Shown here one piece after another: positions 11,375 through 20,982 of a DNA stretch of 39,301 bases. Under the pieces are notes generated by a model that made no database searches, was not told where the DNA came from, and was given only the letters and a program-made list of their open reading frames with translations. Position 1 is the first letter of the stretch, and every line of letters begins with the position of its first letter. The DNA is from Azolla pinnata (taxonomy: Eukaryota > Streptophyta > Polypodiopsida > Salviniales > Salviniaceae): contig JBBBWG010032553.1 of the NCBI GenBank assembly GCA_037176905.1, positions 2,652-41,952 on the forward strand, in the 5' to 3' direction. The translations under genes and the position numbers were made by a program.

Positions 11375-12016
11375 AGCTTTGTAACAACCCTTCTCTAAGA
11401 AACAGTTTTACCAAGTCCTGCAAGAAATTTGAACAGGCTTTTAAAGACATATTTTCTCGATTGAGAAACATCAGTACTAGAACAGGACGACTCAAAGATG
11501 GCATTCTATTTAAGTACACATAGATAGTAAGAACAGAAATCCAGGTAACAACTTGAACGTATGCATGATCTCAGGCAACTAAAGGTGAACGTTTCATCAT
11601 GCATCGTCTCCAATAGATGCCAAAAGAAGCATCTTTGCTCATCTACTGTCTCTCCTACAAGCATCCAAGCAGAAACTCCTTAATACTTTTCCCGATCTGT
11701 TAAACCAAGTGTAGAAGCTAGATTCTTGAATAGCGATGTCGTGAGGAATGGCCGACGACAAAAAAAAAGGGAAGTACTAATGATCCCTGAATTAATATGG
11801 CTTAAAAGTAGATTAAGCAGATTATAAAAGAAATTTGACACAGCTCCTGGATGTCTTCCACAAAAGTACCAGGTGTTTATAGGAAATTTACTCCATTTCC
11901 ATAGGGAACCAGGAGGAAACGACACACCATATGCAGAAATGCAGCAAGAAAAAAGGCATGTTTCGCCTCTTCTTGTTCACATGTAAATCCAGGAAGAATG
12001 TCAAGAATCGGGTTTA

Positions 12017-12189
12017 GTTTCCACGAACAGAATGTCAAGCTGCATGTCCCCCCGCAAGCATATACGAAGATCAAAGCTTCCTACCGTAAACCCTAAACCC
12101 TAAACCCTTTGTTTCCACGAACAGAATGTCAAGCTGCATGTCCCCGAGTGGTGTATTCACCGCAAGCATATACGAAGTTCAAAGCTTCC
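12017..12189. repeat. Telomere-type insert flanked by a direct duplication
   Basis: Copy 1 (12017-12081, 65 bp) and copy 2 (12111-12189, 79 bp) start GTTTCCACGAACAGAATG and end CAAAGCTTCC. They differ by one base and a 14-bp segment (GAGTGGTGTATTCA) missing from copy 1. Between them lies TACCG followed by three TAAACCC-type telomere heptamers (about 12085-12109). Confidence 0.93.
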
Positions 12190-12463
12190 ATCAATGACAG
12201 AGAGATCCTAAAACAGCTCGGGCAATAGATTTTCCGACAGAAAAAAAGGAAGGTGAGGAGAAAGGGAAGGCAAAGGATAGCTTACCGGGAGATGGGGTTT
12301 CGATCAGAAGCAGGGATCGGTTCCCGTTCGTCTAACGTTTCCTGCAAGCAAGGCAGAAAGATATGGAAATCGCCCACCAAAAATTCTCTGCTGTCTCTGT
12401 CTTCCACTCCATACTGTGTAGCTTTCACAAATTCTAAAGATGCCCCTCACTCTCTCCATGGTC

Positions 12464-12646
12464 CAAAAACCCTAAACCCTAAACCCTAAACATTAAACCC
12501 TAAACCTTAAACCCTAAAACCTAAACCCTAAACCCTAAAAACTAAACCTTAAACCTTAAACCTTAATCCCTAAACCTTAAACCCTAAACCTTAAACCGTA
12601 AACCGTAAACCGTAAACCGTAAACCCTAAACCTTAAACCCTAAACC
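12464..12646. repeat. Interstitial telomere-like heptamer tract
   Basis: About 25 heptamers of the plant telomere type (CCCTAAA on this strand), mixed with variants CCTTAAA and, in one block at about 12594-12624, four consecutive CCGTAAA. The tract lies upstream of the predicted first noncoding exon of the thioredoxin gene. Confidence 0.93.
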
Positions 12647-13755
12647 TCACTCACAAGCTTTGTGCGAAGCAAAGCACACGATTTCAAGTGAGATCTGATG
12701 ACCAAGCGATTACGTAATAATCGAGAACGATAGATGGATCGTTCATGTGCCGCTGGAGTTGATGTAAAACAAAAAAACAGATCGTTTGTGACCAAGCTTT
12801 TACTAATGCGAGGGTTTTTGTTTTGAAAATTACCAGAAAATAAGCCAGACAATATTATAAATCACATAAACTAGAAACTGCAAATGAACACCTCGTTTTC
12901 AAAATTAACGCGCAATTGATTGATTGACACCAAATCGATTAATCGTGAGTTCAATTAGCATCGAATTAACTCATTCGATTAACGCTCAATGAGTTGATTA
13001 GCACCAAATTAACACATCAATAAATGAATTAGATTCTAAAATTACTAACTTTTCTTCATTGAATGTAATAAGGGAATCGATTAGGATCGATTAGTGGGAA
13101 GTGATTAGGAATAAAATCAATTATAGCGAAACTAGTTGGGTGCTAGTTTTTGGTGAAAGATAAGACGAGGCGTTAATTTGTAATTTCTGATTTCAGTAGG
13201 CATTAAAATGCAATTCATAATTTGGCTACCCCTTTTGTATTTTGGAAGAAGAAAGCCTAAAACCCTAACCCTAAACCCTTCCTCTAGAATCCGATGGGGG
13301 CAGAGAGCAGCATGTACTACAACAACTGATCGAGCAATATGTACTACATCTGCATACAGCTTGAGGCATGTAGCTTGGCTTGCAGCTTGCACTATCAACG
13401 ACGATTCTCTCCTGCCTCAGATACCTCACTCCAGATTTGAGCCTGTATGCTGGCATGGTCATGGGGGCACTCGCCCCAGGCACGCCTATGCATGTTGTGC
13501 GCAAAAACGATTCCTCAAATATCGATGAAATTTGGAGAAAGATCCTTTCTTGAGTGCTCCAGTCGTGCCAATCGTGCCACCGCAGATCGACTGTTGATGC
13601 ATCGCATCTTATGTCTTATATATCAACTGTTCCAGATGGAATGCTGGAAAGCAAGCTTTTATCGAGGAACTCAAGATAAAACAATATTATTGACTGCAGG
13701 GGAAAGCTGCTTCGACAGGCAATGTAGATTGAACCCGATTTGTTTAACGCCAATA
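12647..13755. other. Spacer, no gene supported
   Basis: AT-rich sequence with many ATTAA/ATCGATTA motifs near 12900-13120 and a short CCCTAA/CCCTAAA tract at about 13260-13279. Open frames around 13208-13528 on both strands show no domain or plausible gene context. Confidence 0.5.
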
Positions 13756-14268
13756 GGATCAAAAACCTCTTGTTAAGGTCTAGCAAATGAATTGAATCAA
13801 GAGGCTTTGATCATCTTCGGGGCAAATTGGATCAAAAACCTCTGGTTAAGATCTAGCAAATGAATTGAATCAAGAGGCTTGATCATCTTCCGGGCAAATT
13901 GGACCAAAAACCTCTGATTAAGATCTAGCGAGAATGAATTGAATCAAGAGGCTCGATCATCTTCTTCCAGGCAAATTGGATAAAAAAACCTCTGGTTGAG
14001 ATCTAGCAAATGAAGAATCAAGAGGCTTGATAATCTTCGGGGCAAATTGGATAAAAAACCTTTGATTAAGGTCTAGGAAATGAATTGAATCAAGAGGCTT
14101 GATCATCTTCCTGGCAAATTGGATCAAAAAAACCTCTGGTTATGATCTGGCAAATGAATTGAATCAAGAGGCTTGATCATCTTCCAAGCAAATTGGATCA
14201 AAAACCTCTGATTAAGATCTAGCAAGAATGAATTGAATCAAGAAGCTCGATCATCTTCCAAGCAAATT
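13756..14268. repeat. 73-bp tandem array in the remorin 3' flank, 7 copies
   Basis: Units begin at 13756, 13829, 13901, 13978, 14049, 14121 and 14195 (71-77 bp each). Each starts GGATCAAAAACCTCTGGTT and contains AATCAAGAGGCTTGATCATC. CCTCT near the start of each unit is complementary to AGAGG in its middle; in the first copy this grows to a perfect 7-bp pair, CCTCTTG/CAAGAGG. The array ends 40 bp from the remorin stop codon and may therefore be transcribed as part of its 3' untranslated region. Confidence 0.93.
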
Positions 14269-14308
14269 GGATCGCATGCGGATCGGCAAAAAATGTTTTC
14301 TGTGTCTC

Positions 14309-17300
14309 TCAAGGCATTCCGCGCGAGAGGCAAGCGCATAGATGAAGCCGATCTTTCCGCGGTTTCGGCTCGGCTCGATCGCATGCAGCTAATGCTTGCA
14401 TTTCCTTGGCCCTTGCTGTCGCCCTCAGCACCTCGCCCCTCCTCCGAGTCGATTCCAGCATGCGAACTATCTTCTCGGCTCTTTGCATCCTAATCCTTTC
14501 CAAATCCATCTACAATCCCATGATCAGAGAAAAAAAAAAAACACACCACAAAATGACACCAAACCCCATTTCATACAACAAATCTGATTGTATTGTACAT
14601 ACCCATGTTTTGTATATGCATATCTTATGCCTATACATAAGCTTACCGATGCAGTATATGCCTACCGATGCATATGTATATACCCATTTTGTATTATGCA
14701 TACCTAATGCCTATAGATATGCATACTGATGCACATACATCTGTGTATATCTATAGGCCTAATGTTGCTTAATTTGACCAAATAATAAGCAGCAGGAGAT
14801 TTAACAAAAAAAAGAAACTTGCTGTTTATTCAATTCAGCTTCAGCTTTGGCTGCTTGATGTTTTTACTATTTAAACTAGCAGTTTCTTCAATTCAGCTTC
14901 AGCTTTGGCTGCTTGATGTAGCCTAGTATACCCATCCACGTCTCTATATGTACACACATATCTGTATATGTGCATGGGTCATGTAGTCTGATTTGCTCAA
15001 GTGACAAAACTGAGGAGTGTTTTTTTAGTTTTTGTTTTTGTTTTTTTTACTTGCAGCTTCTTCTTAGTTCAGCTTCACCTTTAGCTGCTTGATGTAGCTT
15101 AATATGCCCATCCATGTTTTGTACATGTAGATACAAATACACATATCCATGTTTGTATAATGTGTATAGGTATCATGCAGCCTGATTTGCCCAAGTGACA
15201 AAACAGAGAAGTGTTTTTTCTTCAATCCAGCTTCAGCTTTGGCTGCTTGGTGTAGCCTACTCTACCCATGTTTGCATATGAATTAGTTATCACATACACA
15301 TAGCATGCCCATGCACATAGTGTAAATGTACTCTAATTTGAAAAAAAAAGAGGAGGTTTTTTTTTCTGTTTTTGTTTACTTGCAGCTTCTTCAATTCAGC
15401 TTCAGCTTTGGCTGCTTGATGTTCCTCCCAAGCTCTGATCTTCAGCTCCTCGCGCTCATACCTACCCAATAAAGCACGTGGCATCGGATCAAATGCTGAT
15501 TACAAACTATCACATACAATGTGAAGCAAGCAAAACATATAGTAAGCTGAGGGGCTCTCCTTGCCTCCATATCTCAATTATACTATATGACATAGGTGTG
15601 TATCCAGCACAAAATATCTATTGCAAAAACCCAAATTTATCTATTGCAAGAGCATTCAATCTTTGTGATACATGCATATATATATGTTGTATAAGATCTA
15701 TACATACACACACACACAGACCTTGCAGCAACTGGCAAGCTACTCTACGGTATGGGCGTGCAGGAAAAAAGGAAACCCATTGCAATAGATGTGTACCTCG
15801 CAAGAACTTTCAATCTTGCAGCTTCTCGCCAGGCATTCGTCTGCGCATCNNNNNNNNNNNNNNNNNNNNNNNNNNNNNNNNNNNNNNNNNNNNNNNNNNN
15901 NNNNNNNNNNNNNNNNNNNNNNNNNNNNNNNNNNNNNNNNNNNNNNNNNCATCACGTCGTTCAGGATAGCACTCCTCCACACCGATCGCACGACTCGAGG
16001 ACATCGAGATTTCCTCCACTCTAACGCTAGGATACCAATCACGGCTTCGCAGACCAAGGGGCTGTTGCTCTTGTATCGAATCTCGGGTAACTGGAGCTTG
16101 GTGGGTTCCCTGGGATGAATCCATAGCAGCTATACTGCACTCAGTACCCAAGCTTTTGACTGGTGTGTTGTGCCTCAAGGGGGACTTGTGTTGATGCTGC
16201 CCACTTCCACCTCTCCTTGGTGGACTCGATCGACGGCTCGAATTCGCGGAGCCAACGGAAGGCGTCATCTGTGTGCCCATGTCCCTTCTGCAGAGTATCG
16301 ATGGAGAAATCTCAGTATATGCATCCCTCATATAGTTCAATGGTGGATGCTCATGGTGTTGCCCTGTGTGCTTCAGATGCATCTTCACCGGAAATCCATC
16401 CCTTCCATTATTCCAACGAGCTGCAAGGATCCAGTTAAATGAGCAATAGCAAACACACACAAGATACATACATGCTTACATAAGGGCCAAATTTGGTGTT
16501 AAAATCATCAAGAACCTGTTGGTGCCAATGGCCTCCTTTGCTGAATTGGAATGGCATCTCCTGTCACAACACTGTGCTTTCCGAGCGCTTGGCACGAAGC
16601 ACCGACGCCGCTATGCTCGAAGAAAGGGTGAAGATTTTCCGCTACCGCTTTGTCGATGAGTGCATCTCTGTGCACAGCAATACGCTGTGGATTTGTGGCA
16701 CTACTTGATGCACACATCGGTTGGACCCTTTCAGATCGAGCCTGCAAAAACAATGCATTGTATCATTCAATCAGGCACAGTTTACAGAGCTGTTTGCAGG
16801 TTTCCACATCAAGGGGCAGGCACGGTAGAAGTGCAAGTGAAGGATTTCCGCATCTTTTCTGGCTGGATGCCCTTCCTTCACTGAATCCAGCCTTGAATTC
16901 TCGGGTTTCCAAGAACCTCGTTCATAGGTAGCATGGTGTACCCATTACACAAGCATACAGTGCTTTCAATCCATACTCAAAAGAGGTTCTGACAAGCTTG
17001 ATTTCCTTGGAAAACAATCCAAGATAGTCAAAGAATGTCTGAGTTGTCTATATGACATGAATCAGCCAGGTTTCTTTTCATCTAATATTGCAGACTTTTA
17101 CAGTAAAATAATGTTCATGAGGAATTGGGGCTCAGAGTTGTTAGGGTTTAGGATCCCCTGACCTTGTTGAAAGTCTGCACCACAGATATGCTGCTCTCTT
17201 GCTTGAGGTTCATCGTTGCATCTCGATGTATCGATTTCAGGTGCAGGCCATCATTCCCAGAGCTATTTCTCGGAGATGGATGGGGCTCGACAGCATTCGT

Positions 17301-18317
17301 ATTCATCCATTTCTCCGTTTTATCGCATCGTCTCGATGCGATCGCGTTCCTCTGATTGACTAACTCTTGAGATTCACCGGGATCGTTCCCGGGAGTAGCA
17401 GGTTTCTCTTCTTCAACTCCAGAATTAGGTTGAAAATGGCGCATGAGAGTGCTTATCAAGGAGTTCAGAGAAGCTGTGTTAGGGTATTCAGCACCCCCTG
17501 ATGGATCATGTGGCACGTCAGTCACTGTGGGCTGGATCCCTAGAATTGTACAGCAGCAAATTCCAATCAATACCAAAGGAAATACCCAAAATCACATCAG
17601 AAGAGATTCGGATGATTGTTTCTCCATTACCATTCTTGCTAGCCTGCCTTTGCAACTTAAAGCTTGTCTCTTTGTTCACGCTTGTTACATTCAGCCTCTG
17701 AATGGCAGGACTTTCCTGTAAAAAAGGAAAGCTCATCTGCTCAGTCTCCTAAGATGGAGATGGAAACACTGTCCATGGATATGGTGAAGAATGCTGCATG
17801 TAGAATCTAGAACCATGTAGTAATTCCAGTAAATTGACCATGTCTGGGGTAAATTCATCAGACCATCAGACCAACTAGAAAAATTCAATTCTATTACCAT
17901 CAGATCATCAAACCGACTAGAAAGTTTGCAATTCAACTACCATCAGACCATTGCCATTGTCGATCACTCAGATAGACACCAATTCACTGATACAACACCT
18001 TTCTCTGGATATTGCAATATATGCATGGATGCATAGAATGCCAACATCATACATGCGATGCATGCCAATGTAAAGAGTAGGTTTTGATGTGCACTGACCG
18101 AGAGATCGACCGCTTTTGCATATCGAGATGATGTTGAGGATGATGTTGAGGTAGACATAGATGTTGATGTCGAGTATTCTGAGGAAGTTTGAGAATAGTG
18201 GATGCAATCTTCTGGTGAGGAAGCACGGCTCCTTGCAAATAACAATGGCTCAGGACTGTAGAGGTGATGGCATTGCTCAGTTTCTTTCTTCTTTAGAGAT
18301 CCTCCCCATGACTTCAT
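14309..18317 (-). CDS. Remorin (long N-terminal region, RRDMGTQMTP class), interrupted by assembly gap
   Basis: Remorins are plant plasma-membrane nanodomain proteins with a C-terminal coiled coil. Exons, minus strand: 18317-18099, 17715-17586, 17539-17163, 16741-16516, 16420-15797 (containing 100 N at 15850-15949), 15461-15380, 14509-14309. The N-terminal part is Ser-rich and probably disordered (PEPLLFARSRASSPED). Exon 5 has the RRDMGTQMTP motif typical of the long remorin groups, followed by SSRRSSPPRRGG. The Remorin_C domain is split over three exons: AWREAARLKVLAR, YEREELKIRAWEEHQAAKAE, and MDLERIRMQRAEKIVRMLES. The tail ends LHLCACLSRGMP; cysteines there could serve membrane anchoring, as the remorin C-terminal anchor often does. 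The start is the ATG at 18317, since the longer frame begins only with GTG. Intron 2 (17540-17585) is just 46 nt. A further small exon near 16.85 kb cannot be excluded. Confidence 0.85.
14829..15253 (-). repeat. Four degenerate copies of remorin exon 6 in intron 6
   Basis: Copies at about 14829-14862, 14883-14919, 15047-15095 and 15217-15253 repeat the end of the genuine exon 15461-15380 (coding HQAAKAEAELKKLQ). The last three copies and the exon are spaced about 165 bp and share intron flanks as well (GATTTGCCCAAGTGACAAAA), so a unit of exon end plus intron was duplicated in tandem. The copy at 15047-15095 keeps the donor GCAA|GTAAA and an AG before CTACATCAAG. The others have lost donor, frame or both. 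Confidence 0.92.
15850..15949. other. Assembly gap of 100 N inside remorin exon 5
   Basis: Exactly 100 N, the usual placeholder for unknown size. With this length the reading frame before and after the gap disagrees. Both flanks carry CATC at their inner edge; overlapping them by those four bases restores the frame (PERRDAQTNAWREAARLK). Confidence 0.95.
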
Positions 18318-18367
18318 CTCTGAGCAGGGCCTGCTGAAGGGTGCAATCACAATACTACTTTTCTAAG

Positions 18368-18398
18368 TTTAGGGTTTAGGGTTGAGGGTTGAGGGTTT
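18368..18398 (-). promoter_or_regulatory. Telo-box-like repeats upstream of remorin start
   Basis: AAACCCT-type repeats (read on the minus strand, the sense of the remorin gene), with two CAACCCT variants, about 50 bp upstream of the start codon. Telo-boxes (AAACCCTA) occur near starts of many plant genes, commonly with a second element; a function here is inferred only. Confidence 0.5.
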
Positions 18399-18929
18399 CT
18401 AGCAAGCTAGATCGATCAGCTAAATGTATGCTTAGGGACTGATCTATACAGCTTCTAGGAAGCAGCAAAAACTCTGCTAAACAGTTTTGTTTTTTGATTT
18501 TCAACAATGCAGAGCAGCCCAAGAAAAGCAGAAAACGAAACACCCTCTGATATGTAGCTCTCGTCTTTATGAAGAAAGGAATGCCCCACAAGCAAGACAA
18601 TAAACCGCTCTAAGAAGAAAATCAGAGAACGCCCAGAAGCAGAAAAGCGCTCTGATCAGATTGAAGCAAATCACATTAACTATTTGTAAGGAAGAAGGAG
18701 ATCATTCAATCATACATAAAAATATGGATATATGAGAGAGCAAAGAAATAACAGAGGACCCTCCTAGAACTGACTCCTGAGTTGCTCGGATTGGCAAATA
18801 TATACATACATAGAAATCCATGAAAAAGAAATGGAAATATACCTATTTATGGCAGGCAAGAGATCCTAGCTACCTTAGCGTCAAAATCTCAACGGGTTTC
18901 ACTTTTCTTTCCATGTTTGTAAGCAAATT

Positions 18930-19136
18930 AATTTGAAATAGAGCCACTAAAATATATATATGCCAGAAATTTAGAGCAAATTGATTTTGAAGTATAGCCA
19001 GTAAAATGTATATGCCAGAAATTTAGAGAAGATTGATTTTGAAATATAGCCAGCAAAATACACATATCAGAAATTCAGAGCAACTTGATTTTGAAATATA
19101 GCCAGTAGAATATGCATATCAGACATTCGCAGCAAA
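18930..19136. repeat. About 52-bp tandem repeat, 4 copies
   Basis: Units read TTGATTTTGAAATATAGCCA, then a short AT-rich variable part, then CAGAAATTTAGAGCAA. They lie upstream of the remorin gene and are increasingly diverged from left to right. Confidence 0.85.
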
Positions 19137-20982
19137 TTGATTTCTGGTATCGGAATGCTGCACTGGGTACTTGTACCTAGATTTCTCGTATACTAAAAAA
19201 TGTTTACAAATCGTCAACACCTTCTCGCCATGTGGAAAATTACCAGAAATAATACCCCAAAATAAGCTTTATTTGCAATTTGATATCTTGCTCATTTAAC
19301 GCCAAAAGAATAAAAGTTTCATTAAGATTTCCATTTTATTATTTTCTCTCTCAGATTAGATCGTATATTGAGGGATGAAAGACTCTTTTATTCAAAAATT
19401 GTATATCAAGATCAAATTTAAATAAAAATATAAACATTGCTCATAAAAACAATATTTCTCTCACAATTCTCAGGAATAGATTTTGCCTCTACTTGAAATT
19501 TCATTTCTGGAAATAAACTCTAATGCTGTTAGATGAGTACTTCAACTTGTAAATTTATCGATTTGAGATATTCATATGCAACCTTTGTTTCATCCTTCAA
19601 TGAGAACTCATTGAGATCGAGGACTTCTCTTGTAATTGTGAATGCCATGTCTACAATTCCCCCCCTCCCCCCTTTTTGCATAACCCCTTCACAAAAGGTG
19701 TGGACCAATAGGATCATGTTACTTGGGAAAAGTAGAGACAGATCATATGCTAGGCGGTGCATATTGTAACTTGTCATATGCTTCAACAAGTGGGCAAATA
19801 CGTCATATACTTCTATGCATAGCCAAACTTCTCACTTGGCCAATGTCTCTACAGATCAGGTCCAATATCGTTACATCAAGTAGACCTATTTTATCTTTAG
19901 ATCAATACCACAAGCGAACACGAAAGATTTTTGTACCTACTTTCTCACAATTTCTTAAACAGGTCACATAATGCCAGCTTGGACTACAAAAAAAACAGTA
20001 CATCCATGGATAAAAACTGTTTGTGATACAAAATTGCCTCCAATGTCCCTGATCAATTATTGAACTTCAAAGCCAGTTTATGATATTTTCGACACGTTTT
20101 CCCAAACATGAAAAAAACAACTCTGCTTGATTTGCTTGAAGCAATATTTCAGAAACAATAACAAAGAAATGACTGCAGCCATGGGTTGAGTGTTGTTTGC
20201 CAAAATAATAGTGCCACAAAAACTCGTCTCGTACTCCCTGCCAACTACATTGATTTGGGTAGATGGAAGTTGGGAATAAATAACTTTTATTTTAACAAAA
20301 GACCACAAACCCATTACAATTTGCTTTGGATGAAGTTTGCCATAAAGCTCCAAGGATTACGTAGCTCCTTTGAAGGAGCAGCATTGCTTTCTTGGCTGGA
20401 GCAATTCTTCATCCAAATTAGATAGCACTCCTAGATTTTATCATGAGGGGATAAAACAGAGAAAGCTCGTGGTGCTGCAAATCATTACCCATTTCATAGT
20501 TATTATTTTTCTATCACGGAAACTAATCACATTTTCTTGCTGGTGCCAAAAAATTTCAGAAATTTATTTTCTTTTCCATTGCTAAATTGGAACTCCAAAT
20601 AATCTTTTCTTCTTTGAAACTTTTTAAAATTTATGTTGAAATGAATAGAGATTCTTTCGACCTACCTTTTATCCTTGTGTTGCCAGTCAGTTGATCTTCG
20701 CGTAGTCTGAAATCAGGCGGGGGATTTGGGATAAAACTAGCACGTTTAGCTGTAATTCAACCAATGGTTGTATACTCATACATTCATTATCAAAATTTCA
20801 TGGATCCTAGTTAGACATAAACTAGCATTAATGTAATTAATTCTGGTGTAATATCACGGAAAAAATGCACATATCTATAGGCATCCAGAGAATAATAATA
20901 TAAACTGATTGACAGCATGTAGAAATTCAATTGAAATTAACTTGTGACTTAAGTGATGGATTCATAATCACAAATAGCAACC
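19137..20982. other. Spacer between remorin and CIP7-like gene, no gene supported
   Basis: AT-rich. A strikingly purine-pure run lies on the minus strand at about 19658-19677 (AAAAAGGGGGGAGGGGGGG). Open frames at 19529-19789 and 20078-20353 have no recognisable domains, and I cannot identify a transposon body. Confidence 0.5.

Noticed and set aside
13208-13528. Overlapping open frames on both strands
   Set aside because: Neither has a known motif, and the plus-strand frame begins beside a telomere-like tract; chance open frames are the simplest explanation.
16780-16931. Possible extra remorin exon (frame containing HPARKDAEILHLHFYRACPLM)
   Set aside because: No convincing acceptor and donor pair in the right phase, and no similarity to remorins.
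19655-19680. Purine run that could be a retrotransposon polypurine tract
   Set aside because: No LTR start, integrase or reverse-transcriptase frame lies next to it in this window.
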